From: Streptomyces agglomeratus
GTDB lineage: Bacteria > Actinomycetota > Actinomycetes > Streptomycetales > Streptomycetaceae
Direction: 5' to 3'
Assembly: GCF_001746415.1 (NCBI RefSeq)
Contig: NZ_MEHJ01000001.1
Coordinates: forward strand, 868,001 to 932,000
Length of the DNA stretch: 64,000 nucleotides
Both the position numbers and the translations under genes were made by a program. The notes beneath the pieces were generated by a model that saw nothing but the letters and a program-made list of their open reading frames with translations, was not told where the DNA came from and did no database searches. Below, piece after piece: positions 1-7,836 of the stretch (position 1 is the stretch's first letter; each line of letters starts with the position of its first letter).

Positions 1-111
1 GGAAGAGTTGATGTTGGAGTAGTGCGCGAAGACGTCCGGGCCGCCGCCGTCCTGGGAGATGAAGCCGAAGCCCTTTTCGGAGTTGAACCACTTGACGGTT
101 CCGCTGGCCAT
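1..111 (-). CDS. cspA: Cold-shock protein, CspA family (3' end beyond window)
   Basis: The 37 visible residues begin [18 protein letters not shown] and continue to [11 protein letters not shown]. They contain RNP1 (KGFGFI, residues 13-18) and RNP2 (VFAHY, 27-31), the two nucleic-acid-binding motifs of the single-domain OB-fold cold-shock proteins. Family members are about 67 residues, so roughly the C-terminal half lies left of the window. The product should be a cytoplasmic single-stranded RNA/DNA chaperone. The next gene upstream starts more than 260 bases away. That space probably holds the promoter and the long 5' leader usual for csp genes, but I could not define either. Streptomycetes carry several csp paralogues and I cannot say which this is. 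Confidence 0.93.
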   Translation of the reverse strand, partial: MASGTVKWFNSEKGFGFISQDGGGPDVFAHYSNINSS

Positions 112-375
112 GCTGGTGCCTTTCAGTCGATATCGGATCCGCACCGCGCGAACCCGGAGGTGATCGCCCTGGTTCTTTGGCACTGCACAGCAAAGCGCCC
201 ACGCCATAGCGCGGGCAGGAACTGCGAACCACGACATCTGCCAGCGACGTTACACGGCGGAACCGCCGCTCACCAGAGAGCAACGGCCATTCAGTTGAGA
301 TGATCGAGAGCGTTTCCCCGGTGACCGGCGCGCCGAGCCCGACGTACGTGCGCTGAAGCCGGGCGGGCGGGCCGG

Positions 376-687
376 CTACGTGTCGATGCCGGTGACCGCT
401 GTAGGGCCGAGCGGTGCCTCGTCCTCGCTGAGCCCCGCTTCACGCAGGGCGGCGGCGGCCACCTCCTTCGCGTGCGTCTCCGCGCTGCGACTGTCGTCGG
501 CGTCCACTTCGAGCCGGATACTGAACGTTCCGTTGTCATTGACGGTGAGGATGTCCAGGTCCTCCGACTGGCCCAACGAGGTGTGGTGGGGGTCTGCGGG
601 GCGCAGGCGCCGCACGACGGCGGCTCGCGCACTCTCGTCCGGTTCGCGCAGGAACGTGCCCGGAATGGAGATGACGTAAGTGGTCAC
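376..687 (-). CDS. Conserved small hypothetical protein (103 aa)
   Basis: A GTG start preceded by AGGAG at good spacing opens a 103-residue protein (VTTYVISIPGTFLREPDES...GIDT). A longer upstream extension of the frame is arginine-rich and collides with the MerR gene, so it was discarded. There is no signal peptide, membrane segment or recognisable catalytic motif. The pattern (a beta-strand-like start, a strand-rich middle ILTVNDNGTFSIRLEV, then an alanine-rich helix EVAAAALREAGL) suggests a small compact alpha/beta fold. It stands alone between the csp gene and the MerR regulator. Function unknown. Confidence 0.72.
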   Translation of the reverse strand: MTTYVISIPGTFLREPDESARAAVVRRLRPADPHHTSLGQSEDLDILTVNDNGTFSIRLEVDADDSRSAETHAKEVAAAALREAGLSEDEAPLGPTAVTGIDT

Positions 688-863
688 ACGGACTCCTCGG
701 TCTCGTACGGATCTTTCTCCCTCGTTACGAGTACCCAAAGCCCGGCGCAATCCCTTCGGCCGCGCCCGCACGGATGACGGCGCCGCCCCTGCTCCCGCCC
801 CGACGGGCCCCGGGCCGGCGCCGGTACGACGCCGCGACAGGCGCTGGTACGGCGCCAACCGGA

Positions 864-1805
864 CTAGGGGGTCCGGCCGTCGGGGGCAGGGGCCGGCCGT
901 CCGGTCCGGGTCTTCAGGGCGGCGCAGAGCCAGGAATGGGCGGCGCCGGCCGTGGGTTCCGCCGGGCCGGACGACGGGGCGCGCAGTTCGGCAGTGAGTT
1001 CCCAGTAGCGGGCGATGACCGGATCGGCGCCCGGAGGGAGCAGGCCGGGGAGCCTGCGGCGGAAGGCGGGGGTGTCCCGTGTTCCGCGTGAGGCGGCGTA
1101 GGCGGAGACGAAGCAGTCGAGTGCCTCGCCGCCGCGAGGTGGCCGCCGTGCCCGCAGGTCCGCCGAGGCCAGCGCGTATGCCTCGGCGAGACCTTCGTAG
1201 AGCACGGCCGGGCGGTACTCCGCGTCGGGCAGGAGAAAGACGGGCCGGCAATCGACCGCGCGGTGGCAGGGGCCGGAGACGAGGGCGTGCAGCCGGGCGA
1301 AGATCAGCACCTGGGCCGGGGTGGGTTCAGCGGGGGGCTGCGGAACGGCCGCGTCGAGAACCTTGGCGGCCAGCCGGGCCGGAAACCGCGCGGGCAGTGT
1401 GCGGCGCCAGAAGCGTGCCAGCGCGGCCGTGCTGGGCGGGGTGTCGATGGCACCGATGAGGCGCAGCCGCTCGGCACGCTCCTCAACGGTGCAGTCCCCG
1501 AGCAGTTGGAGGGCGGCCTCGCGCCAGCGCAGAGCGGTCAGTTGGGAGCCGACCTCCCGCAGCCGGCCCGCGACCGCGTCCTCCAGCGCGTCGTCCCGGT
1601 CGAGGACCCGGCCGACCTCCGTCACGGGCAGGCCGAGGGTGCGCAGGGAGCGGATCAGACGGAGCCGGTCGAGTGCGTCGGGGCCGTACCGCCGGTGGCC
1701 CCCGGCGCTGCGGGCGGCCTCGGGCAGCAGGCCGCGGTCGGAGTAGAAGCGAACGGTCTTGACGGTGACACCGGCGCGCTCGGCGAGTTCTCCGATGCTC
1801 CACAT
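864..1805 (-). CDS. MerR-family transcriptional regulator
   Basis: The N-terminus is a textbook MerR winged helix-turn-helix (MWSIGELAERAGVTVKTVRF, then YSDRGLLPEAARSAGGHRRY), followed by the dimerisation helix region. MerR proteins bind between unusually spaced -35 and -10 elements and activate by twisting the DNA. The remaining ~200 residues are a C-terminal region I cannot assign to a known effector-binding domain; it lacks the cysteine pattern of metal sensors, so an organic ligand is more likely. The start was set at the internal Met beginning MWSIGEL. The gene faces the tandem hydrolase gene across 111 bases that contain a promoter with a 19-bp spacer, so that gene is the probable target. 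Confidence 0.9.
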   Translation of the reverse strand: MWSIGELAERAGVTVKTVRFYSDRGLLPEAARSAGGHRRYGPDALDRLRLIRSLRTLGLPVTEVGRVLDRDDALEDAVAGRLREVGSQLTALRWREAALQLLGDCTVEERAERLRLIGAIDTPPSTAALARFWRRTLPARFPARLAAKVLDAAVPQPPAEPTPAQVLIFARLHALVSGPCHRAVDCRPVFLLPDAEYRPAVLYEGLAEAYALASADLRARRPPRGGEALDCFVSAYAASRGTRDTPAFRRRLPGLLPPGADPVIARYWELTAELRAPSSGPAEPTAGAAHSWLCAALKTRTGRPAPAPDGRTP

Positions 1806-1823
1806 GCCGTCGGGGAACAAGGA

Positions 1824-1854
1824 TTGAACCTCCCTCAGGGGGAGTTCCTACCGT
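1824..1854 (+). promoter_or_regulatory. MerR-type promoter/operator (19-bp spacer)
   Basis: TTGAAC (1824-1829) and TACCGT (1849-1854) are separated by exactly 19 bases, the over-long spacing typical of MerR-activated promoters (ordinary sigma-70 spacing is 17). The spacer carries an imperfect dyad, GAACCTCCC against GGGGAGTTC, centred on TCAG. It reads toward the hydrolase at 1917 and lies just upstream of the MerR gene. The assignment is from the sequence pattern; binding itself is inferred. Confidence 0.68.
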
Positions 1855-1916
1855 ACCGGTGAGCGCGGACCGCCCGTCAGGCCGGCCGCGGGAACCGGAC
1901 GTGCGAGGAGGCGATC

Positions 1917-3425
1917 ATGACGGTGTTCGTGCTGGTGTCGGGGCCCTTCACCGGGGGCTGGGTGTGGCGGGAGGTGGCCGCCCGGCTTCGGGAGTCGGGT
2001 GCCGGGGTGTACCCGGTGACGCTCACGGGCATGGGGGACCAACGCCGTCCGGCCGGGCCGGACACGGACTTGGAGACGCACATCGAGGACGTGGTGCGGC
2101 TGGTCGACGAGATCGACGCGCCGGATGTGGTCGTCGTCGGCCACGACTACGGCATCCACCCGGTGCTGGGCGCCGCCGACCGTCGGCCGGAGCGGATCGC
2201 GCGGATCGTGTATCTCGATGCCGGCATGCCGCAGGACGGCGACCCGGCCCTCGCGGTGGTGCCCGACCAGGCGGTCCGCGAGCGGTTGTCGCACGCCGGC
2301 GGGCAGACTGCGGACGACTGGCGGATCCTGCCGCCACAGCGCGACGAGTGGCAGCGCTGGGGCAGCACCGAGGGCATCCCGGCGGACGCGCTGGCACGCC
2401 TGGACCGCCTCGCCGCGCCGCAGCCGTCCGGCACCTTCACTCAGCCGCTGCGGCTGTCCGGTGCGGCCGCCGCGATACCGGCCACCGGCGTCCTGTGCAC
2501 CGCGAACGGGACGGACATCGCCATGGTCGAACTGCTGGTGGCATCGGGCCCCCCGCAGTACCGGGCGCTCGCCGACCCCCGGGTGGGGTTCTTCGAGATC
2601 GCCACAGGCCACTGGCCGATGCTCTCCCGCCCCGACGAGTTGGCCGGCGTACTGCTCCGGGCCGCGGCGGGAGAAGGGCACCGCGTGACCGCGGCGCCGG
2701 ACGAGCGGCCCGCCCACCTGCGGCCCTTCCTCCTGGACGTACCGGAGCAACCGCGCGAACGGGTGGGACGGATCGATCTCCATCTGCCGGACGCCGACCG
2801 TCCCCGGCCGGCGGTGGTGTTCGTCCATGGCGGCCCGGTCGCCCCCGACCTGAGGCCCACGCCGCGGGACTGGCCTTCGTACGTCGGATACGGCCAGTAC
2901 GTGGCGAGTCTGGGAGCGGTCGGTGTGACGCTCGATCACCGGCTGTACGGTCTCGCCGACTACGCGCGTGCCGCCGAGGACGTCGCAGCGGCGGTCGGGC
3001 TCGTCCGCGCCGATCCGCGCGTCGACGGGGAACGGGTCGCCCTGTGGTTCTTCTCCGCCGGCGGGCTGTTGTCGGCGGACTGGCTCGCGGCGCCCCCGCC
3101 GTGGCTGCGGTGTGTGGCGATGACCTACCCCGTGCTCGCGCCGCTGCCGGGGTGGGGGGTTGTTGACCCCCGGTTCCGCCCCGCCGCCACGGTGAGTTCG
3201 TCGGGGGAACTGCCGGTCGTACTGACCCGGGTGGGGCTGGAACACGCGGCGATCGCGGCGACGGTCGAGGAGTTCCTGAGCGCGGCCGGGAACTGCGAGG
3301 CCGATGTCGAGGTGGTCGACGTGCCGCTGGGCCACCACGGATTCGAGACGGTCGACCACACCGGGCAGACACGTGACGCCGTGGACCGGGCGGTCCGGTC
3401 GGTCCTGGGCCACCTGCTGGGCTGA
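1917..3425 (+). CDS. Tandem alpha/beta-hydrolase fusion protein
   Basis: This 502-residue protein holds two hydrolase domains. Domain 1 (about 1-240) resembles the salicylate-esterase/hydroxynitrile-lyase branch. Its nucleophile elbow reads GHDYG, with Asp77 where Ser is usual, and GHWPML supplies the probable catalytic His. Domain 2 (about 260-502) is dienelactone-hydrolase-like, with an HGGP oxyanion loop, the elbow WFFSAGG and GHHGF as catalytic His. An Asp nucleophile is known in haloalkane dehalogenases and epoxide hydrolases, so domain 1 may not be an ordinary esterase. At the joint an in-frame GTG (2685) sits behind GGGAGAAGG, as if domain 2 was once, or still is, separately translated. 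No signal peptide, so cytoplasmic. Probably controlled by the divergent MerR protein. Substrate unknown. Confidence 0.85.
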   Translation: MTVFVLVSGPFTGGWVWREVAARLRESGAGVYPVTLTGMGDQRRPAGPDTDLETHIEDVVRLVDEIDAPDVVVVGHDYGIHPVLGAADRRPERIARIVYLDAGMPQDGDPALAVVPDQAVRERLSHAGGQTADDWRILPPQRDEWQRWGSTEGIPADALARLDRLAAPQPSGTFTQPLRLSGAAAAIPATGVLCTANGTDIAMVELLVASGPPQYRALADPRVGFFEIATGHWPMLSRPDELAGVLLRAAAGEGHRVTAAPDERPAHLRPFLLDVPEQPRERVGRIDLHLPDADRPRPAVVFVHGGPVAPDLRPTPRDWPSYVGYGQYVASLGAVGVTLDHRLYGLADYARAAEDVAAAVGLVRADPRVDGERVALWFFSAGGLLSADWLAAPPPWLRCVAMTYPVLAPLPGWGVVDPRFRPAATVSSSGELPVVLTRVGLEHAAIAATVEEFLSAAGNCEADVEVVDVPLGHHGFETVDHTGQTRDAVDRAVRSVLGHLLG

Positions 3426-3435
3426 TACCTGGTGC

Positions 3436-3477
3436 GGCCGCGGATCGGAGGACACAGTGTCTCCCCGGTCCGCGGCC
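3436..3477. terminator. Hairpin terminator between convergent genes
   Basis: A large inverted repeat, GGCCGCGGA ... TCCGCGGCC, continues inward with a few mismatches to GACAC/GTGTC around a two-base loop. It fills most of the short gap between the convergent hydrolase and chitinase genes and could stop transcription from both sides. There is no U-tract, as is common for actinomycete terminators. Confidence 0.7.
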
Positions 3478-3497
3478 CGTTCAGGGGCGGCCCGCTC

Positions 3498-4403
3498 TCA
3501 GCAGTAGAGGTTCGAGCCGGTGGGGACACCCAGGATCTGGGTGAACTGCTGGTACTTGGTGACGCGGCTCTGGACCTGCGCCGGGTTCTTGCCGTCGCAC
3601 TCGAGCGAGCCGTTGATCGAACGGATGGTGTGGCCGAAACCGGCCTGGTTGACCATGGCGTTGTGGCCGGTCATCGTGCCGGGACCGCTCTGGGTGTTCC
3701 AGTACCAGAGGCCGGTCTTCCACGCCACGGCGGCCTCGTTCTGGACGCGCCACGGGTTGCTGAGCAGGTCGATGCCGAGGGCGTCACCGGCGGCCTTGTA
3801 GTTGAAGTTCCAGCTGAGCTGGATGGGGCCGCGCCCGTAGTACGCCGCCTGGCCGGCCGGGCAGCCGTAGGACTGGCTCCAGTCGCAGTAGTGGGGGTAG
3901 TTGGCCTGGTTCTGCTCGACGACGTGCACCAGTCCGCCGGTCTCGTGGCTGACGTTCGCGAGGAAGGCCGCGGCCTCCTGCTTCTTCACCGTGTCGCTGC
4001 CGGTGTTTGCGAAGCCCGGATAGGCGCTCAGGGCGGCGGTCAGGCCGCTGTAGGTGTAGAAGGAATTGCGGTTCGGGAACATCTGGTTGAACTGCGACTC
4101 GCTGACCACGAAGCCGGACGGGGACGGGTTGCCGCCGCCGCCGCACGTGTGCGGGTTCCAGTACCAGGTGCTGACCGTCGGGTCGTAGCCCGGGTTGTCG
4201 TGCTCCGCTATGTAGTACGCGCCGTTGTATCTGACAACGTTGCCAGTCGTGTACCAGACACCCTGCTGCCAGTTCGGCGCGGTGTCGCAGACGGTCGCCG
4301 TGGATGCCGTGGACGCCGCTGTCGCCGAGGGCGTCAGCGTCACGGTGAGACCTGTGGCGACGAGGACCGCGGCCAGCAGGGCCATGAGGCGTGTTTTCAG
4401 CAC
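3498..4403 (-). CDS. Secreted family 19 chitinase with chitin-binding module
   Basis: The GTG start at 4403 follows AAGGAG with 7-base spacing. The first ~30 residues form a Sec signal peptide (VLKTRLMALLAAVLVATGLT, cleavage near ATA-A). Residues ~39-87 are a CBM5/12-type carbohydrate-binding module (NWQQGVWYTTGNVVRY, then STWYWNPHTC). A Gly/Pro/Ser linker leads to a GH19 domain (~97-301). The two catalytic glutamates fit Glu154 in SHETGG and Glu163 in HVVEQ, nine residues apart as in streptomycete GH19 chitinases. The enzyme should cleave beta-1,4 GlcNAc bonds in chitin outside the cell with inversion of configuration. A DasR-type box lies upstream at 4517-4528, predicting N-acetylglucosamine-responsive control. 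Confidence 0.95.
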   Translation of the reverse strand: MLKTRLMALLAAVLVATGLTVTLTPSATAASTASTATVCDTAPNWQQGVWYTTGNVVRYNGAYYIAEHDNPGYDPTVSTWYWNPHTCGGGGNPSPSGFVVSESQFNQMFPNRNSFYTYSGLTAALSAYPGFANTGSDTVKKQEAAAFLANVSHETGGLVHVVEQNQANYPHYCDWSQSYGCPAGQAAYYGRGPIQLSWNFNYKAAGDALGIDLLSNPWRVQNEAAVAWKTGLWYWNTQSGPGTMTGHNAMVNQAGFGHTIRSINGSLECDGKNPAQVQSRVTKYQQFTQILGVPTGSNLYC

Positions 4404-4516
4404 TCGATCACTCCTTCTGAGCACAACGGCCGTACCCGGACGGTGCGTTGACCTCCGGGTGCGGCCGCGGTGGGGGGCTGCGGTCCACACTCAAGCGCGA
4501 TGTCATGATCAAGTCA

Positions 4517-4528
4517 AGGTATAGACCA
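4517..4528 (-). promoter_or_regulatory. Probable DasR-responsive element (dre) of the chitinase gene
   Basis: Read on the chitinase strand the site is TGGTCTATACCT. It matches the dre consensus TGGTCTAGACCA at 10 of 12 positions, and TTGACT follows at once as a candidate -35 element. Streptomycete chitinase promoters carry 12-bp elements of this kind, bound by the GntR repressor DasR and released by glucosamine-6-phosphate. The site is about 115 bases before the start codon. DasR itself is not in the window. Confidence 0.7.
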
Positions 4529-4588
4529 ATGCCTTCCACCGTGGCGTCTCGGCCCGGGCGCACCGGCCTGATCGCGTAGGCTCGGCGA

Positions 4589-5209
4589 ATGGCGAAGTAT
4601 TTTGACGTGCACCCCGAGAATCCTCAGCGGCGCACCATCGGCAATGTGGCTGACATCATCCGCTCCGGCGCGCTCGTCGCGTACCCGACGGACTCCTGCT
4701 ACGCACTGGGATGCCAGCTGGGCAATCGCGACGGGCTGGGCCGGATCCGGTCGATCCGCAACCTCGACGACCGTCACCACTTCACCCTGGTGTGCCAGGA
4801 CTTCGCACAGCTGGGCCAGTTCGTGCACGTCGACAACGACGTCTTCCGCGCCATCAAGGCAACGACGCCCGGCAGCTACACCTTCATCCTCCCCGCGACG
4901 AAGGAGGTGCCCCGCCAGCTGCTCCACCCGAAGAAGAAGACCGTCGGCGTACGAATTCCCGACCATGCCGTCACCCAGGCCCTGCTCGCCGAGCTCGGCG
5001 AGCCGCTGCTCTCCAGCACGCTGCTTCTGCCCGACGAGGAAGAGCCGCTGACCCAGGGCTGGGAGATCAAGGAACGCCTCGACCACGTGGTGGACGCGGT
5101 CGTCGACTCGGGCGACTGCGGCACCGAGCCGACGACGGTCATCGACTTCTCCAGCGGCGAGGCCGAGGTCGTACGCCGGGGCGCGGGCGACACGACGCGG
5201 TTCGAGTAG
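4589..5209 (+). CDS. YciO/Sua5/YrdC-family protein
   Basis: The 206-residue protein has the YrdC nucleotide-binding fold signature (ALVAYPTDSCYALGCQLGN, then RIRSIRNLDDRHHFTLVCQD, then PGSYTFILPATKEVPR and GVRIPDHAV). Its length equals the YciO branch rather than the longer Sua5 type, and it lacks the C-terminal Sua5 domain. Family members make threonylcarbamoyl-AMP, the activated intermediate for t6A in tRNAs that read ANN codons. YciO-branch proteins bind RNA and have weaker or unproven synthase activity, so the precise role is open. It diverges from the chitinase gene and is cytoplasmic. Confidence 0.88.
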   Translation: MAKYFDVHPENPQRRTIGNVADIIRSGALVAYPTDSCYALGCQLGNRDGLGRIRSIRNLDDRHHFTLVCQDFAQLGQFVHVDNDVFRAIKATTPGSYTFILPATKEVPRQLLHPKKKTVGVRIPDHAVTQALLAELGEPLLSSTLLLPDEEEPLTQGWEIKERLDHVVDAVVDSGDCGTEPTTVIDFSSGEAEVVRRGAGDTTRFE

Positions 5210-5263
5210 CGGCTGCCGAACGGATCGCCACGGTACGTACGGGAGCCGCCGGAGCGGCCGCAC

Positions 5264-5294
5264 AGCCGGCCGGCGCGCCTGGCGCAGGCCGGCT
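5264..5294. terminator. Hairpin between convergent genes
   Basis: AGCCGGCC (5264-5271) pairs with GGCCGGCT (5287-5294), with additional GCGC pairing possible inside the loop. It sits exactly between the convergent YciO-type gene and the solute-binding-domain gene, consistent with a bidirectional terminator. Confidence 0.55.
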
Positions 5295-5295
5295 C

Positions 5296-6018
5296 CTACG
5301 CGGGTGGGGCGACCAAGGTGTCGGGCTGGCCGGCGCGCCGGAGGGCGTCCACGACGAAGCCGCCGGCCTTCAACTCCTCGACCACGTCCCGGAGAAAGCG
5401 GACCGTCTCCGGCCGCCGGCTCCTGGTCGTGCCCACCGCCTGGCGGATCTCCATGAACCGGCCCTCGATCAGCCGGAGTCCCGGATGCTCCGCGACGAAC
5501 CGGGTCATCGGCTGCCGGATCCCGGCCGCGACCTCCAGGCCCTGGGCGCGGAACGCGTCGACCCCCTCCTCTCCGCGCACGACGGTCGCGTACTCAAGGG
5601 TGCGGGAGAGGAAGAGGTCGTAGGCGGACCCGCGCTTCACGCCGATGCGCACGCCGGCACGGTCGATGTCGGCGACCGCGGTGAAGCCCGAGTCGCGGGG
5701 CACGGCGAACACTCCCTCGACCACGACGTAAGGGGCCGTGAACGCGACCTCCGCCTCCCGTGCGGGCTCGACGGCCAGGAAGCACAGGTCGGCGCGCCCG
5801 TCCGCCATGGCCTCGTACGACTTTCGCGCCGCGTCGAAGCAGAGCAGTTCCACCGGTACGCCCAGCCGGGCCCCCACCTCGCGCGCGATGTCCACCGTCA
5901 CCCCGGCCGGCGCCGCCGGTGTGCCCTGGGCCAGTACCGGATTGCCCAGGTTGACCGAAGCCCGCAGCGTGCCGTTCGGCGCGAGGTCTCTGGTGATGGC
6001 AGCAGTCGCGATCGTCAT
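5296..6018 (-). CDS. Periplasmic-binding-protein-fold (SBP family 3) protein without signal peptide
   Basis: The 240-residue product matches the amino-acid-binding solute-binding fold: LRASVNLGNPVLAQ near the start, VTVDIAREVGARLGVPVELL, SYEAMADGRADLCFLAVEPAR, FTAPYVVVEG, and GVRIGVKRGSAYDLFLSR. Normally such proteins are lipoproteins serving ABC importers or sensor domains. Here the ORF begins directly with the mature-like domain, with no signal peptide or lipobox and no transporter genes beside it. It may be a cytoplasmic ligand binder, or an enzyme relative such as a dehydratase. Both ends look intact, so I do not call it a fragment. Confidence 0.75.
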   Translation of the reverse strand: MTIATAAITRDLAPNGTLRASVNLGNPVLAQGTPAAPAGVTVDIAREVGARLGVPVELLCFDAARKSYEAMADGRADLCFLAVEPAREAEVAFTAPYVVVEGVFAVPRDSGFTAVADIDRAGVRIGVKRGSAYDLFLSRTLEYATVVRGEEGVDAFRAQGLEVAAGIRQPMTRFVAEHPGLRLIEGRFMEIRQAVGTTRSRRPETVRFLRDVVEELKAGGFVVDALRRAGQPDTLVAPPA

Positions 6019-6067
6019 GGAGCGGAGTGTAGGACGGCGCCTCGCGACCGGGCGCCGGCGGTCACTG

Positions 6068-7687
6068 TCAGCGCGACGCTCCGAAGACCTGGGTCCACCA
6101 GGGGCCGCCGGAGCCCTCGTGCTTTCCGATGCCTATTTCCTTGAACGAGCAGTTGAGTATGTTGGCGCGGTGGCCGGAACTGTTCATCCAGGACTCCATC
6201 ACCTCGGCCGGGGTCTGCTGGCCGCGGGCTATGTTCTCGCCGTACGTGCTCCACCCGTATCCGGCGGCCGTGATGCGTTCGCCGGGGCCCGCGCCGTCGG
6301 GGTTGGTGTGGTCGAAGAAGTCGCGGGCGGCCATGTCGGCGGAGTGACGCGCGGCCGCCGTGTCCAGGCGGCTGTTCTGGCTCACCGGGCCGCACCCGTT
6401 CTCGGCGCGTTCGGTGTTGACCAGAGCCGTGACCTGCTGGGCGAAGGACGAGGGGGCCGTGTCCGGCTGGACCGCCGGACGGGGCTTCGGCGGCGCCGGA
6501 CGCGGGGAGGGCTTGGACGGGCTCCGGGTGGCGCTCTTCGTCGGCGTCGGCCGGGGGGACGTCTTCTTCGACGGCTTGCCGGCCGGTGAGGCGGACGCGC
6601 TCGGCGAGGCGGCCGACGACGAGGGCGCCTTCGGCGTCGGCAGGGCAGGCCGCGTCGAGGCCACGACGGGCGGCCGGGCCGCCTCGGCGGCGGTCTGCGA
6701 ACGGGTCGCCTCCTCGGCCTCGCCGGGCTTCAGCAGCGTCAGGCCCGTGTAGCCGCCACCCCCGACCAGCAGCACCGCTGCCGCCGCCGCGGCGGCCCGC
6801 CGGCGCCGCGACCGCCGGCTGTGCCGCTCCTGACGGCGCCCGGCGGACGCGAGCGGCTCGGGGGCGTCACCGTGCGACGCGGCCAGGCCGAGCGGCCCGG
6901 TCTCACCGGGGACGACCGCGGCGGCCAGCGCGGCGCCGACCGGAACCAGCGCCAGGCCGACCAGCAGCCGTTCGGCCGGCACCAGCTCCGCGCCGTACCC
7001 GGAGCAGACGGTGCAGTCGCGGGCGTGGCGTGCCAGCCGTTTGCGCCACAGCGCGGACGGCACCCCGCCCCACAGGGCCAGGGCGTCGTCCAGCAGTACA
7101 CAGCGCGGCACCGCCGACAGCGCGCGTACGACCACGCGCGCCGTCTCCAGCTGCGCCTTCATCCGCTGGACCCGCACGGCCGTGTGCTGGGGTGACAGTT
7201 CCATCGCGGCGGCCACCTCGGCCCGGGTGAGCTCGCCCGCCGCCTCCAGCCACCACAGCGACAGCAGGGCCCGGTCGTCGGCGTCCAGCCAGCGGGTCGC
7301 CTCAGCGACTTCGCGGCGCTGGCCCGACAGGCCGAGGCGCACGATGGTCAGGTCCTCGAAGTCCGCGCCGGGGTCGGCCACGTCGCGGACCTCCGCCAGC
7401 TCGCCGCCCACCTGGTCCGGGCGGCTCCGCCGGCTGTCGCGTATCTGGTTCATCGTGATGGCCACCAGCCAGGACCGGAAGCTCTCCGGATCGCGCAGCG
7501 AGCCGAGGGCGCCGAGCGCGCGGATCAGCGTCTCCTGCACCACGTCGTCGACGTCGGCGTGCCCGCTCAGTGCCCGGCCCACGATGTTGTAGACGAGTGG
7601 CAGGTACGCCGCGACGAGCTCGTCCTGCGCCCGCTGGTCGCCGCCCTGCGCCGCCCTGACCACCACGGCATCACGTTCGCTGCCCAC
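6068..7687 (-). CDS. ECF-type sigma factor fused to a membrane anchor and extracellular CAP/SCP domain
   Basis: A 539-residue multidomain protein. Residues ~25-90 are sigma region 2 (DELVAAYLPLVYNIV, DVDDVVQETLIRAL, FRSWLVAI) and ~130-190 sigma region 4 (LLSLWWLEAAGELTRAEVAA, then an HTH). H221-x3-C225-x2-C228 looks like half of a zinc anti-sigma motif. An Arg-rich stretch (~293-306) precedes a transmembrane segment (~298-318), and a Pro/Ser/Lys linker (~325-410) leads to a CAP domain (~415-539: LVNTERAENGCGPV, HSADMAARDFFDHTNPDG, YGENIARG, SGHRANILN). By the positive-inside rule the sigma part is cytoplasmic and the CAP part outside. The GTG start follows AGGAAG at 8-base spacing. This may be a one-protein signal system in which the outer domain controls or releases the sigma domain; targets unknown. 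Confidence 0.85.
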   Translation of the reverse strand: MGSERDAVVVRAAQGGDQRAQDELVAAYLPLVYNIVGRALSGHADVDDVVQETLIRALGALGSLRDPESFRSWLVAITMNQIRDSRRSRPDQVGGELAEVRDVADPGADFEDLTIVRLGLSGQRREVAEATRWLDADDRALLSLWWLEAAGELTRAEVAAAMELSPQHTAVRVQRMKAQLETARVVVRALSAVPRCVLLDDALALWGGVPSALWRKRLARHARDCTVCSGYGAELVPAERLLVGLALVPVGAALAAAVVPGETGPLGLAASHGDAPEPLASAGRRQERHSRRSRRRRAAAAAAAVLLVGGGGYTGLTLLKPGEAEEATRSQTAAEAARPPVVASTRPALPTPKAPSSSAASPSASASPAGKPSKKTSPRPTPTKSATRSPSKPSPRPAPPKPRPAVQPDTAPSSFAQQVTALVNTERAENGCGPVSQNSRLDTAAARHSADMAARDFFDHTNPDGAGPGERITAAGYGWSTYGENIARGQQTPAEVMESWMNSSGHRANILNCSFKEIGIGKHEGSGGPWWTQVFGASR

Positions 7688-7836
7688 ACTCGGCTCACTT
7701 CCTCGGGCTGGGCCCGGTCCTCGCTGTTCTGTCCGACACCAGGGAGACCGGCTGCCCGGGAGCGGGATAACAGAAAAGCAGACGCGATCCGTGGCGGGAC
7801 TTCGAGGGGCGGTCCCGCGCCGCGACGGCGGGGGCG

